From an uncultured Bacteroidales bacterium (lineage in GTDB: Bacteria; Bacteroidota; Bacteroidia; Bacteroidales; UBA932), in the NCBI GenBank assembly GCA_949296645.1, contig CASFPH010000009.1, positions 1-64,000 on the forward strand: a stretch of DNA of 64,000 nt, written 5' to 3'. Both the position numbers and the translations under genes were made by a program. Numbering within the stretch: position 1 is the first letter of the stretch; every line of letters begins with the position of its first letter. Shown here piece after piece: positions 7,727 through 16,940 of this stretch. Below the pieces are notes generated by a model, which saw only the letters and a program-made list of their open reading frames with translations, searched no databases and had not been told where the DNA came from.

Positions 7727-8626
7727 ATGAAAAGAGTCATACCTGAATCGGAACTGATGATAAATCCTGACGGATCCGTTTTTCACCTTCATATAAGGCC
7801 TGAAGAGATTGAGGAAAACATTATTCTTGTCGGTGATCCGGGACGTGTGGATATGGTCGCATCCTTTTTTGATGAAATCAGGTTCAGAAATGCTTCGAGG
7901 GAATTCATTTCTGTTACGGGGTCGTATAAGAGTATGGGTGTCACTGTGCTTTCCACCGGAATAGGAACTGACAATATTGATATTGTGATGAACGAGCTGG
8001 ATGCTCTGGTCAACATAGATTTCACAACAAGGACCGTAAAGGAAAAACATACGGCTCTGCGTATTCTGAGAATAGGAACTTCGGGTGCGGTACAACCGGA
8101 CATTCCGGTCGGATCAATGGTATTTTCGAGATATTCCGCAGGTTTTGACGGTCTTCTGAACTGGTATGCGAACAGGGAAAAAGTAACCTGTACCGATATG
8201 GAAGAGGCATTCGTAAAGGAAACCGGATGGCTCGACATTCTGCCGAGACCATATTTCGTAAAGTCAGACGACAGTCTTGCTTCCTTGTTCGAAAAGGATG
8301 CCCTTATGGGTATTACCATGTCGGCATCGGGTTTCTACGGACCTCAGGGCCGTGTTTTGAGAATTCCGCTTTCCATGCCTGACATGCTTGACAGATTCGA
8401 GAGATTCTCAAGCCGCAATTTGAAAATTACGAATTTCGAGATGGAGAGTTCTGCCGTTGCGGGTCTGGCGGCGCATCTCGGACACAGGGCCGCTACTGTC
8501 TGCTGCATAATAGCAAACAGAAATGTAATGAAAAGCAATACGGATTATAATGCGATGATTCGCGGTGTTGTAGGGAAATCGCTGGACCTGCTTTCAAAAA
8601 ACAGGATACCAACTCATAATGAGTGA
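7727..8626 (+). CDS. Uridine-phosphorylase-type nucleoside phosphorylase
   Basis: This 299-aa protein belongs to the PNP_UDP_1 (NP-I) superfamily, which splits nucleosides with phosphate into base and ribose-1-phosphate. Family marks are ILVGDPGRV (phosphate loop, near residue 32), GTSGAVQPDIPVGS (near 125) and the ribose-binding FEMESSAV (near 237). The length and the FGPQGR-like segment (GFYGPQGRVLR) point to the uridine phosphorylase branch, so pyrimidine salvage is the best guess. It is a single-gene unit with its own promoter; a second, unrelated-type phosphorylase is at 27506. Confidence 0.85.
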   Translation: MKRVIPESELMINPDGSVFHLHIRPEEIEENIILVGDPGRVDMVASFFDEIRFRNASREFISVTGSYKSMGVTVLSTGIGTDNIDIVMNELDALVNIDFTTRTVKEKHTALRILRIGTSGAVQPDIPVGSMVFSRYSAGFDGLLNWYANREKVTCTDMEEAFVKETGWLDILPRPYFVKSDDSLASLFEKDALMGITMSASGFYGPQGRVLRIPLSMPDMLDRFERFSSRNLKITNFEMESSAVAGLAAHLGHRAATVCCIIANRNVMKSNTDYNAMIRGVVGKSLDLLSKNRIPTHNE

Positions 8627-8705
8627 TACCCGAAAAATGATTTCTGGTTTTAGGTTAAAAGAGCACCGCAAATATAATAAATAATTGAATTAAAGCAATC
8701 TGTTG

Positions 8706-9944
8706 ATGAAAATCGCTAAATTTATTTCTGCAAGGATGAGGAATTCAGGTTCCGGTGGGGAAGTTTCAGGATTGAGCAGCAGGATTGCCGTGTTTTCAGT
8801 TGCTGTCAGCATTGCGGTTATGATCGTGGCTCTTGCCGTATCACTCGGATTCAAGCATGGAATATATGAAAAGACTTCCGGTTTCGTGGGTGAACTTTTC
8901 TTGATGCCGCCCGGTATAGGCATTTACGAAAACCAGTATCCGGTAGACAGGAATTTTTCCTATATCGATGAAATAGCATCATCCGGACATGTTTCCAGCA
9001 TATCACCGTTTGTATATGCGACAGGTATACTGCAGAAGGATACTGAAGTGGATGCTCTCCTTTTCAAAGGGGCGGATTCTACATACAGCACGACTTTTTT
9101 CTCTTCCGTACTTGACGAAGGGGTCCTTCCGACATTCAAGGGGAACAGGGCTTGTGACAGTATAGTGATATCACGCAGTCTGGCCCGAAAAAAAGGAATC
9201 GCTACCGGTGATTTCATGACAGTCAGTTTTATTGCCAATTCAGTGAGGGTCAGGAAGTTCTTTGTTTCGGGAATATATGATGCCGGTTTCGGAGAACTTG
9301 AGGACAGGATGGTGCTTGCGGATATGAGAATTCTCCAGAGAGTAATGGGGTGGGATGAAAACAAGATAAACGGTTATGAGATTTTTCTCGATAATCCGGA
9401 TAATGAAGGAATTGTTTCCGTGGAGATAGAAAGAATACTGTACGAGGCTCCTGATGACGAGGATTCCATGGCTCTCGGTTCAGTAAGAGATGTTTTTCCT
9501 CAGATTTATGACTGGCTTGGCCTTCTGGACCTGAATCTTGTCGTCCTGCTTGTGCTTATGACAGCTGTTTCCGGATTCAATATGGTTTCGGCGCTTCTTA
9601 TTCTTCTTTTCGAAAGGATATCTATGATAGGCACGCTTAAGGCTATGGGTATGAAGAATTCTGTCGTGGCGGAAATATTCATGCGTAATTCTTCCGTGCT
9701 TATATTGAAAGGAATGTTTATAGGGAATCTGGTCGGACTTGTCCTGTTGTTTGTACAGAAGGAATTCTCGGTGATAGGTCTTGATCCTGCAAGTTATTTT
9801 GTGGATACGGTACCTGTGCATCTTCCCGTCGTATGGTGGGCGGTATTGAATGTATCGGCGTTCATTTTCATCCTGGTCATTCTGCTGCTTCCTTCATTGT
9901 TCATCTCCGGTGTGCGTCCGGAGATGACCATGAGGATGAAATAG
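8706..9944 (+). CDS. LolC/E-like ABC transporter permease (FtsX domain)
   Basis: The 412-aa protein has one N-terminal membrane span (about 25-50), a large periplasmic MacB-type domain and three C-terminal spans forming the FtsX domain (about 275-400), including the typical ISMIGTLKAMGM coupling helix. This is the layout of the lipoprotein-sorting permeases LolC/LolE, which move lipoproteins from the inner membrane toward the outer membrane. No ATPase gene is adjacent. The start is ATG at 8706; TTG at 8703 directly precedes it. It could also be another FtsX-type transporter. Confidence 0.82.
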   Translation: MKIAKFISARMRNSGSGGEVSGLSSRIAVFSVAVSIAVMIVALAVSLGFKHGIYEKTSGFVGELFLMPPGIGIYENQYPVDRNFSYIDEIASSGHVSSISPFVYATGILQKDTEVDALLFKGADSTYSTTFFSSVLDEGVLPTFKGNRACDSIVISRSLARKKGIATGDFMTVSFIANSVRVRKFFVSGIYDAGFGELEDRMVLADMRILQRVMGWDENKINGYEIFLDNPDNEGIVSVEIERILYEAPDDEDSMALGSVRDVFPQIYDWLGLLDLNLVVLLVLMTAVSGFNMVSALLILLFERISMIGTLKAMGMKNSVVAEIFMRNSSVLILKGMFIGNLVGLVLLFVQKEFSVIGLDPASYFVDTVPVHLPVVWWAVLNVSAFIFILVILLLPSLFISGVRPEMTMRMK

Positions 9945-9947
9945 AAA

Positions 9948-11036
9948 TTATTCCGTTTCTATACTTGTAAGCACCCTGCCTATCAGGGTTATTGTGTTAG
10001 GTTCCAGTTTGTGGAGTACTGACCTTATATATTCGGAAGTTCTGGTTTTGAGGGCCTCGTCCGATTTTACAGGAATAAGTCTGTTCAGGTTCAGCAGGAT
10101 AAGATTGAAATCTGTCTTTGCAAGTTCGTCACCCGTACTTTCCAGCAGGTCGAGATATGCGTTGTAATCTCCTTTGGCATAGCATTCTATAAGTCCGAAA
10201 ACAGGCTGGTACGGGTAGACTTTATCGAATCCGGCATCCTGTATGTCCTGTCTCAGCTTTTCATATGCCTGAGGATTGTACATCTTCGTTACGAAAATAT
10301 GACCTGAAAGATATTTGAGGATTTCAGAGTGATACAGCCTGCGTGCAGTTTCGGCAGCATCCGATCTTATGTTCCTGTCGAATTTGCTGAAATTTGCAAA
10401 CAGATATTCGGCAGCAGGACTGTTTGCATCGGTTGTGTATTTTTTGTATATGAAGAAATTTTCCGCACTTCTTTTCTGCTTGTCATCAAGTGAATTGAAA
10501 TAATCCCCGATGATTTTCATTCCTTCGTCCTCTTTTCCGGACTGCAGGGTGTACAGAGCATATCCGTCTACAAGTTCTGGGGTTCTTTCTCCGTTGTCGT
10601 ACCTTTCCTTCATTTTTTCAGGAGACATGTCAGGGTTGAGTTCATTCTTGACCTTGCGTACGAAATCATCTGCCTGCATGGAACCTTTGATATTCATCAG
10701 TACCTTCCTGTTGCTGTCAATCACGATGAATGTAGGATAGGCATTTACCTTGAATTCGGAAGCGGCGTCCTTACCTTCTTTCTCCGCGTTTAGCTTGAGG
10801 CAGATGAAGTTGGCGTTGAAATAGTCTCCGACGTGTTTCTGCGGGAAAACATTTTTGGCCATCATCTTGCACGGACCGCACCAGTCAGTGTAAAAATCGA
10901 TGAAAATGAGTTTGTTTTCCTTTTTCGACAACTCGATTGCTTCGTCAACGGTTATGTTTCTGAAGTTCGTCTGTGCGAATGCCGTCATGCTCAGTACGAC
11001 GGCAAGTGTTGTAGATAATAATTTTTTCATGTTCAT
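9948..11036 (-). CDS. Exported thioredoxin-fold protein with helical C-terminal domain
   Basis: A signal peptide (about 1-21, cleavage after FAQ) is followed by a thioredoxin domain with WCGPC at 52-56 and the cis-proline segment AYPTF near residue 98. The remaining two thirds (about 140-362) are helical with no motif I recognise. The protein probably reduces or checks disulfides of envelope proteins. ATG at 11036 and ATG at 11030 are both possible; the promoter element ends at 11048, which favours 11030. It converges tail to tail with the permease gene (3-nt gap) and is divergent from the porin. Confidence 0.82.
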   Translation of the reverse strand: MNMKKLLSTTLAVVLSMTAFAQTNFRNITVDEAIELSKKENKLIFIDFYTDWCGPCKMMAKNVFPQKHVGDYFNANFICLKLNAEKEGKDAASEFKVNAYPTFIVIDSNRKVLMNIKGSMQADDFVRKVKNELNPDMSPEKMKERYDNGERTPELVDGYALYTLQSGKEDEGMKIIGDYFNSLDDKQKRSAENFFIYKKYTTDANSPAAEYLFANFSKFDRNIRSDAAETARRLYHSEILKYLSGHIFVTKMYNPQAYEKLRQDIQDAGFDKVYPYQPVFGLIECYAKGDYNAYLDLLESTGDELAKTDFNLILLNLNRLIPVKSDEALKTRTSEYIRSVLHKLEPNTITLIGRVLTSIETE

Positions 11037-11047
11037 AATTTTGGGCG

Positions 11048-11055
11048 CAAAGCTA
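11048..11055 (-). promoter_or_regulatory. -7 promoter element TAGCTTTG for the thioredoxin gene
   Basis: Exact TAnnTTTG on the minus strand; it forms a divergent pair with the plus-strand element at 11085-11092. Confidence 0.55.
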
Positions 11056-11084
11056 ACAAAATATTTTAATAAATTATTTATTGC

Positions 11085-11092
11085 TAAATTTG
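11085..11092 (+). promoter_or_regulatory. -7 promoter element TAAATTTG for the porin operon
   Basis: Exact TAnnTTTG, 19 nt before the porin ATG at 11112. Confidence 0.55.
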
Positions 11093-11111
11093 CACGGTTT
11101 GAACAAATGTC

Positions 11112-12134
11112 ATGAATTCGTCTTGTATTTACAGAAATGTCCTGTTGCTGGCGGGAATTGTTTTTCCGTTTTTTTTGTCTGCAGCGGAATTTGCCACCGA
11201 AACGTTTTCGGCACCGTCTGCCGGGCAGATGCAGAAAAAAAAGGCAGTTTCATTTGACGGCTATATGAAACTGCGTAACGAGTATGATATGGAAGGAAAC
11301 GTGAAGTTTGCGGCCAAGAACCTCAGAATGGGGATACGCGGTAACATAGCGGATTTCTTTTCATACAGGGTTCAGGCGGATCTCGCACACAAGTTCACAC
11401 TGCTTGACGCTTATGCTGCATTTACACCTGCCGATGGCCTGCAGATTACTTTCGGGCAGAACGTCATACCTTTTTTCAATATTCCCTCGATCACTCCGGG
11501 GCTTTTGTGGTTCAGCGACTATCCTCTGTTTGTTACCAATTCTCCATTTTCCGTAAGGGATGTTGGTATTTCCGCTTCTTATACTTTCGGAGGGGAAGCA
11601 TTCCCGCTGACTGTCAAGGCCGGATATTACACCGGATGCAATTTCAACGAACCTCAATGGAAGAATACTCCGTCGCTCAGTGCGAAGATTGAGGCAGGAA
11701 AAGACGGTAACGGATTCAGGATTGCTGCCAAGGTGATGCAGAACGACAGAATAGAAAACGACGGTACCTTTACCTATATCAACTGGGGAATAGAGTCGGG
11801 ATACAGGAGAGGCCGGCTGATGCTTTCTACGGAGTATACGAATCATAATTGTCTGGACAGAAACAACCAGATTTCGAATGTGCTTTTGCAGGGGGCATGG
11901 ATATTTGCCCTGGAAGGTAACGGGGCAGTAAAGAGTCTTGCCCCTGCTGTCAAATGGGATGCCGTGGGACATAATGTAATGGACAACGGCCTTGATGTAA
12001 ACCGTCTGACTGCCGGACTTACCTGTGCATTTGAGGTATACAGGATAGCTTCGCATCTTCGTATAGACTATGAACATTCACTTACAGGGAATCTGGGCAA
12101 CAGGTTAGTTCTGGAAGTGCAGGTCGCTTTTTGA
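11112..12134 (+). CDS. Porin O/P-like outer-membrane porin
   Basis: The 340-aa precursor has a signal peptide (about 1-24) and then alternating strands, with FDGYMKLRNEYDM, the LDAYAAFTPADGLQITFGQ turn and a C-terminal LVLEVQVAF ending in Phe. This matches the phosphate-selective porin O/P family (PF07396), a 16-stranded outer-membrane channel for small anions. The following symporter, amidase and nucleotidase genes lie on the same strand with short gaps. The substrate is not determined; phosphate or dicarboxylates are reasonable. Confidence 0.8.
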   Translation: MNSSCIYRNVLLLAGIVFPFFLSAAEFATETFSAPSAGQMQKKKAVSFDGYMKLRNEYDMEGNVKFAAKNLRMGIRGNIADFFSYRVQADLAHKFTLLDAYAAFTPADGLQITFGQNVIPFFNIPSITPGLLWFSDYPLFVTNSPFSVRDVGISASYTFGGEAFPLTVKAGYYTGCNFNEPQWKNTPSLSAKIEAGKDGNGFRIAAKVMQNDRIENDGTFTYINWGIESGYRRGRLMLSTEYTNHNCLDRNNQISNVLLQGAWIFALEGNGAVKSLAPAVKWDAVGHNVMDNGLDVNRLTAGLTCAFEVYRIASHLRIDYEHSLTGNLGNRLVLEVQVAF

Positions 12135-12171
12135 AAAGATATTGTATTTTAAAACAAAACCTGAAATAATT

Positions 12172-13341
12172 ATGAAAAAATTTAAAGTAGGTCTGCTTGC
12201 AAAAGTAATAATCGCTATCATTCTGGGGTGTCTGGCTTCAATGTTCTTTCCTGACTGGCTGACCCGTCTGTTCGAGACATACAATTCGATATTCAGCAAC
12301 TATCTGGGATTTGCCATACCACTTATAATACTGGGGCTTGTAGCTCCCGGAATAATAGAACTTGGCGGAGGCGCCGGAAAGATGCTTCTGCTGACTACTC
12401 TTATTGCATATGGAAGCACTGTCTTTTCGGGATATCTTTCATATTTTGTATCTACCTTGACTTATCCTTATATTTTGAATCCTGAAGATTTCGTTGAGGT
12501 GAATTCCCAGTCTGCAGTGAAAATACTTCCTTATTTCACCATAGACATGCCGGCTCTTATGAGCGTGACGTCTTCTCTGGTGCTTGCGTTTATCACAGGT
12601 CTTACCCTTTCCGGTATAAAGGAAAAGGCAAGGACCCTGGTTGCAGCAGTCTCAGAATTCAAGGAAATGGTAATGATAGTAATAACCAAATCCATCATAC
12701 CGCTGTTGCCGCTCTTTATTTTCGGTATTTTTCTGAAACTCGGAGCTGAAGGACAGGTTGTTTCCGTCCTGGGTCTCTTCCTGAAGGTGATAGTCGTGAT
12801 ATTCGTAATGCATGTTGCCCTTCTGATAATACAGTTTTCGATAGCAGGGGCGGTGACACGTCGCAATCCTTTCAAACTGCTTGTGACAATGCTGCCGGCA
12901 TATATGACGGCGTTAGGGACGCAGTCTTCCGCCGCAACTATTCCTGTCACTCTTGAAAGAGCCAAGAAAAACGGCGTGAAAAGCGAGCTTGCGGAATTTG
13001 TCATACCTCTATGTGCGACGATACATCTCTCAGGAAGTATTCTGAAAATAGTGGCCTGTGCTCTTGCCATTGCATGGATGACTGGCATGCCTACAGACGT
13101 GACGCTGTATTCCGGTTTCATATTCATGCTGGGGATAACGATGGTGGCAGCGCCTGGCGTTCCCGGTGGAGCGATAATGGCGGCTCTTGCCGTCCTGTCT
13201 TCGGTTCTCGGTTTCGATGAAACGCAGCAGGGACTTATGATTGCCCTGTATATCGCGATGGACAGTTTCGGGACGGCATGCAATGTTACAGGAGATGGAG
13301 CCATTGCACTTGTAATGGACAGGATATATTCAAAAAAATAG
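12172..13341 (+). CDS. Dicarboxylate/amino acid:cation symporter (DAACS)
   Basis: This 389-aa inner-membrane protein belongs to the glutamate-transporter fold family (GltP, DctA, SstT). The two hairpins and substrate helices are clear: the serine-rich HP1 loop GTQSSAATIP, the HP2 loop APGVPGGAIMA, and TM8 MDSFGTACNVTGD with substrate-binding Asp, Thr and Asn residues. It is shorter than GltP (437 aa). ATG at 12172 is chosen over the TTG at 12142 because the TTG-initiated extension is not hydrophobic and lacks support. It probably imports an acidic amino acid, serine/threonine or a dicarboxylate with Na+ or H+. Confidence 0.88.
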   Translation: MKKFKVGLLAKVIIAIILGCLASMFFPDWLTRLFETYNSIFSNYLGFAIPLIILGLVAPGIIELGGGAGKMLLLTTLIAYGSTVFSGYLSYFVSTLTYPYILNPEDFVEVNSQSAVKILPYFTIDMPALMSVTSSLVLAFITGLTLSGIKEKARTLVAAVSEFKEMVMIVITKSIIPLLPLFIFGIFLKLGAEGQVVSVLGLFLKVIVVIFVMHVALLIIQFSIAGAVTRRNPFKLLVTMLPAYMTALGTQSSAATIPVTLERAKKNGVKSELAEFVIPLCATIHLSGSILKIVACALAIAWMTGMPTDVTLYSGFIFMLGITMVAAPGVPGGAIMAALAVLSSVLGFDETQQGLMIALYIAMDSFGTACNVTGDGAIALVMDRIYSKK

Positions 13342-13344
13342 ACC

Positions 13345-14127
13345 ATGAACATACTCTGTGTGGAACCTTCGTGCTTTTGCAGCAGCAAAGAGGAACGTCT
13401 TGAAATGTACGGGAATATGCTTGATATGCCTGTTCCCAGAAAAAGGGGAATAGACATCATCGTGTTCCCCGAATTCTTTTCCACAGGATTTCATCCCGGA
13501 TTCGATGATTTCGAGAATACGGAAGACGGTGTTTCGTTATCATGGATGAAGAGAATTTCCGTTATCTACGATGCGGCCGTTTGCGGTTCCGTTCCCGTAT
13601 CTGACGGAAACGGTAAATACAACAGGTTTTATTTTGTATACGGTGAAAAGGTGATTTCCAGTTATGACAAAAGGCATATTTTCCTCGGGGCTGAAGCCGA
13701 GGCCTTTTCTCCTGGGAACAGACGGGTAATCGTGGATTTCAGGGGAATGCGTTTTTTGCTCCAGTTGTGTTTTGATTTGAGATTCCCGGTATGGTCCAGG
13801 GTTGTGGACGGTGATTATGATGCCGTACTTAACATAGCCCAATGGCCTGGATCAAGAGTAGGGGCGGCGGAGCTGCTTGTCAGGGCCAGGGCCGTTGAAA
13901 ACCAATGCTATTATATTTTCTGCAATTCCGCATCTGAAATTGCCGGGGAGCAGGAGGGGGGACGTTCTCATGCCGTTTCCCCATACGGGGACCTGCTTGT
14001 GCCTGAAGAATATTCAACCGGATCCGGCAGGATGTTGCTTTTCGATATTGATGTGCAACTTGTACGGAAATCCAGAAAAACATTCAAAGTCTGGGCTTCT
14101 TCCGACAGATTTGAACTTATCTACTGA
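13345..14127 (+). CDS. Nitrilase-superfamily amidase (omega-amidase-like)
   Basis: The 260-aa protein has the Glu-Lys-Cys triad of carbon-nitrogen hydrolases: Glu in VFPEFF (about residue 43), Lys in SYDKRH (about 112) and Cys in LLQLCFDLRFP (about 139). The RFPVWSR segment is characteristic of the YafV/Nit2 omega-amidase group, which hydrolyses alpha-ketoglutaramate or alpha-ketosuccinamate, a repair or glutamine-transaminase recovery step. The gene follows the symporter by 3 nt, so the two are co-transcribed. Confidence 0.86.
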   Translation: MNILCVEPSCFCSSKEERLEMYGNMLDMPVPRKRGIDIIVFPEFFSTGFHPGFDDFENTEDGVSLSWMKRISVIYDAAVCGSVPVSDGNGKYNRFYFVYGEKVISSYDKRHIFLGAEAEAFSPGNRRVIVDFRGMRFLLQLCFDLRFPVWSRVVDGDYDAVLNIAQWPGSRVGAAELLVRARAVENQCYYIFCNSASEIAGEQEGGRSHAVSPYGDLLVPEEYSTGSGRMLLFDIDVQLVRKSRKTFKVWASSDRFELIY

Positions 14128-14165
14128 TGTTTTTTATATCTTTACACGTTCAAAGTTTAAGTGAA

Positions 14166-15917
14166 ATGAAATATAGAATCATAGCAAGTTTTCTGTTTTT
14201 ATCGTTGACGCTTTCGGTTTCTTCGTGCGGAGACGCTCTGAAAAGAAACGGAGAAGTAATTTTTGACATCTATTCCACAAATGACACTCATTCTGCTATC
14301 TTCGATTCGGTATATGTCGGAGGATACAGAAAGGACTATTCTCTGTCGCGACTGGCTTCATTTTTGGAAGAGCGGCGTAATGACTCCAGAAAATATCTTC
14401 TCATAGATGCAGGGGACCATCTTCAGGGTGACAATTCAGCGTATTATTTTAATTTCATCGATACCGCGGCCTGTACGTTTTCAAGAATATTTTCTTATTT
14501 GGGCTATGATGCTCTGGTTGTAGGAAATCACGATATCGAGACTGGGCCGTCTGTATATTACAGGTTCAGACGCGAACTTGAAAAAGCGGAAATACCATAT
14601 CTGGCTGCAAATATTACCGCTTCGGATGACGGAAGCAAACCTTTCGAATCATACAGGGTATTCAATGTAGACGGGGCCAGAATCCTTCTGATAGGGCTAA
14701 CCAATGAAAACATAAAGGGATGGCTTCCGGAATCGGCCTGGAAAGGTCTGGAATTCGACGATCCGCTGGAAACTCTTGAGTCGCTCGTCCCAAAAATAAG
14801 AAGAAAGGAAAAGGCTGACATGGTAATAGTAGCGATACATTCTGGAATAGGGGATGGAAATGACAATCAGGAAAATGTTGCCCTTTACCTCGCAAGGAAA
14901 CTCAAGGATGTGGATATAATATTTGCGGCGCATGATCACAGCAGATATCTTGAACAGATTCCGAATGCTTCCGGAGATTCGACTCTCCTTATTACCGCAG
15001 GTTCGAAAAGCCATTATCTTTCTTCAGTTTCTGTCAGACTGGAATTCAAGCGTGACAAGGTCGTTTCAAGGAAAATAAGCGGTGATATAGTAGATCTGGC
15101 GGAATATCCTTCTTCCGAAAAATATGACGAGGCATTCCACAAGGATTTCGTTAAGGTAAAGGAATTCACCAATCGAAAGATAGGAAAAAATGCATCCGTC
15201 ATACGTTCGGCCAGGGCCCTTGCCGGTCCGTCGGAATATATGCAGCTTATGCATGATGTCCAGAAAAAACTTACCGGAGCTGATATTTCAATAACGGCGC
15301 CTCTGAAGATGAATTTCATAATAAGGAAAGGTCTTCTTACTGTAGATGATGTGTTCAAACTATGTCCTTTCGAGAATACTGTCTACAAGATAAGGATGAC
15401 AGGACAGGAGATGGATTCATATCTCGAGAGGGTCTATTCCAACTGGATAAAAACCGTTTCTTCGGAAGATGACATGCTTCTGAATCTTTACAGAACCGAT
15501 GACGGTGGCTACAGGATAGTTAACAACACATATAACCTGGATTCCGCTTTCGGTATAGATTATACTGTAGATGCGACCAAACCTGCCGGTGATAGGGTAA
15601 CCATTGCAGCTTTTTCCGACGGACGTCCTTTTTCGGTTGATTCGCTTTATACGGTAGCTATTTCATCATACCGTTTCAGTGGAGGTGGAAATCTTCTTCA
15701 TCCGGTGATAGAAGGAGGAAAGGCCGAACTTGAGTCGAGAGGTGTGTCGGAATACGGAGATCTGAGGACGGCCCTTATCGACTATATTTCCGAAATGGGC
15801 GAACTTAAGATCAGAGTGCAACGCAACTGGGCTTTTGTTCCCGAAGACTTAATCAGAAAACCTCTGTTCAGAAGCATGGACTTATTTATTGATTCTCCTT
15901 CTGAGACTGCAAGATAG
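14166..15917 (+). CDS. 5'-nucleotidase / cyclic phosphodiesterase lipoprotein (UshA/YfkN type)
   Basis: From ATG at 14166 the 583-aa protein has a lipoprotein signal ending in S-S-C (Cys21). The calcineurin-like metallophosphatase domain shows its metal ligands in STNDTHS, DAGDHLQGD, VVGNHDIE, AIHSG and AAHDHS. The C-terminal 5'-nucleotidase domain (about 340-560) contains the substrate-stacking region with YRFSGGGN. It should hydrolyse extracellular nucleotides at the cell surface or in the periplasm, giving nucleosides and phosphate. A near-consensus -7 TATCTTTA precedes it. Its last 36 nt overlap the 3' end of the convergent glycosyltransferase gene. Confidence 0.9.
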   Translation: MKYRIIASFLFLSLTLSVSSCGDALKRNGEVIFDIYSTNDTHSAIFDSVYVGGYRKDYSLSRLASFLEERRNDSRKYLLIDAGDHLQGDNSAYYFNFIDTAACTFSRIFSYLGYDALVVGNHDIETGPSVYYRFRRELEKAEIPYLAANITASDDGSKPFESYRVFNVDGARILLIGLTNENIKGWLPESAWKGLEFDDPLETLESLVPKIRRKEKADMVIVAIHSGIGDGNDNQENVALYLARKLKDVDIIFAAHDHSRYLEQIPNASGDSTLLITAGSKSHYLSSVSVRLEFKRDKVVSRKISGDIVDLAEYPSSEKYDEAFHKDFVKVKEFTNRKIGKNASVIRSARALAGPSEYMQLMHDVQKKLTGADISITAPLKMNFIIRKGLLTVDDVFKLCPFENTVYKIRMTGQEMDSYLERVYSNWIKTVSSEDDMLLNLYRTDDGGYRIVNNTYNLDSAFGIDYTVDATKPAGDRVTIAAFSDGRPFSVDSLYTVAISSYRFSGGGNLLHPVIEGGKAELESRGVSEYGDLRTALIDYISEMGELKIRVQRNWAFVPEDLIRKPLFRSMDLFIDSPSETAR

Positions 15918-16865
15918 CCTTTCTGCAGTTGTCATGGCCAGAAACAGCGGCCTTGCAATCCTGAATCTGTATAAGCGTATAAGCATTCTGTCCATTGCGG
16001 ACAGATGCTTTTTTATTTCAAATTCGTCTGAAGTCACCGATTTGTAAAGACTGATGCTTTCCGGATAATTTCCGATCCATGGGTTGCTGCTTTTTCTGAT
16101 ATATATTTTATACCACCACAAAATGTCGGCGAGGGAATATTTTCCGATGTTGTCTTTCAGGTTGTCATCCGCACATATGATTTTTTGTACGACCTTGTTG
16201 TAGTCGGTCATGTAGCTGAAATCCAGATGTGCCCTCGATGCAGAACCGCTGCGTTGGAAATAATTGAGGCAAATTTCCTCTACAAAGCCTGCTCTGGGCT
16301 GTTTTATGCCGGCGCTGAGATTCACAAGTCTGTCTTCTCCGCTTTTGATGCGTATGTCGAGATCCATGCAGCCGGACAGGATATCCCTGCGGTAAAGTTT
16401 TGCAAGCCATACGGAAATCTCACGGTAAAGGATTTTTTCGAAAAAGCCGTATCCTGTCAGAATTCCGCTGCATTTTTCCTTCATTTCGCAACTGTATGAG
16501 TCTGTAACCCTTCTTGCATTGCATGAGCAGATATCAAGGTTTTCGGCCTTTGCCTTTTCCATCATTTTACCGATGGCGAACGGTTCCAGCGTATCGTCGC
16601 CGTCAAGGAAGAAGACGTATTCTCCCGTTGCGGTTTCCAATGCATTTTTCCTTGCAATATACACTCCGGTATTGTTCTGGTTTATGACAATGCAGCGGTT
16701 GTCGCCTTTTGTCGCCCTGTATACTTCTTCGAGCGTATTGTCTGTGCTGCCGTCATTTATTATTATGATTTCTATGTCCCGATAGGTCTGTCTCATTGCG
16801 GATTCCACGGATTCCGCAATATATTTTCCTACGTTGTAGGCTGGAATAATTATGCTGGCTTTCAT
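15882..16865 (-). CDS. Family 2 glycosyltransferase
   Basis: A GT-A fold enzyme of 327 aa: it opens ASIIIPAYNVGKYI, has the nucleotide-binding NDGSTDNT (near residue 38) and the metal-binding FFLDGDD (near 90). There is no membrane segment, so it works on the cytoplasmic face, adding a sugar to a surface glycan or lipid carrier. No other polysaccharide gene is nearby, and the acceptor cannot be inferred. The 3' end overlaps the convergent nucleotidase gene by 36 nt. Confidence 0.9.
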   Translation of the reverse strand: MKASIIIPAYNVGKYIAESVESAMRQTYRDIEIIIINDGSTDNTLEEVYRATKGDNRCIVINQNNTGVYIARKNALETATGEYVFFLDGDDTLEPFAIGKMMEKAKAENLDICSCNARRVTDSYSCEMKEKCSGILTGYGFFEKILYREISVWLAKLYRRDILSGCMDLDIRIKSGEDRLVNLSAGIKQPRAGFVEEICLNYFQRSGSASRAHLDFSYMTDYNKVVQKIICADDNLKDNIGKYSLADILWWYKIYIRKSSNPWIGNYPESISLYKSVTSDEFEIKKHLSAMDRMLIRLYRFRIARPLFLAMTTAERLSCSLRRRINK

Positions 16866-16885
16866 GACGGATTACTGTCGATATG

Positions 16886-16924
16886 AAAAAAGGCGTATGC
16901 CTTTAGCAGGTATCGCCTTTTTTA
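16886..16924. terminator. Bidirectional terminator downstream of rny
   Basis: AAAAAAGGCG and CGCCTTTTTT form the outer stem around TATGCC...GGTAT inner pairing. The T-run on the minus strand serves rny, whose stop is at 16941; the structure sits just before the glycosyltransferase start. Confidence 0.75.
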
Positions 16925-16940
16925 TCATGTTTCAGGTTAT

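Noticed and set aside
8669-8676. Minus-strand TATATTTG facing into the 3' end of the nucleoside phosphorylase gene
   Set aside because: It matches the promoter consensus, but no gene follows on that strand; an antisense RNA is possible but a chance match in A/T-rich DNA is as likely.
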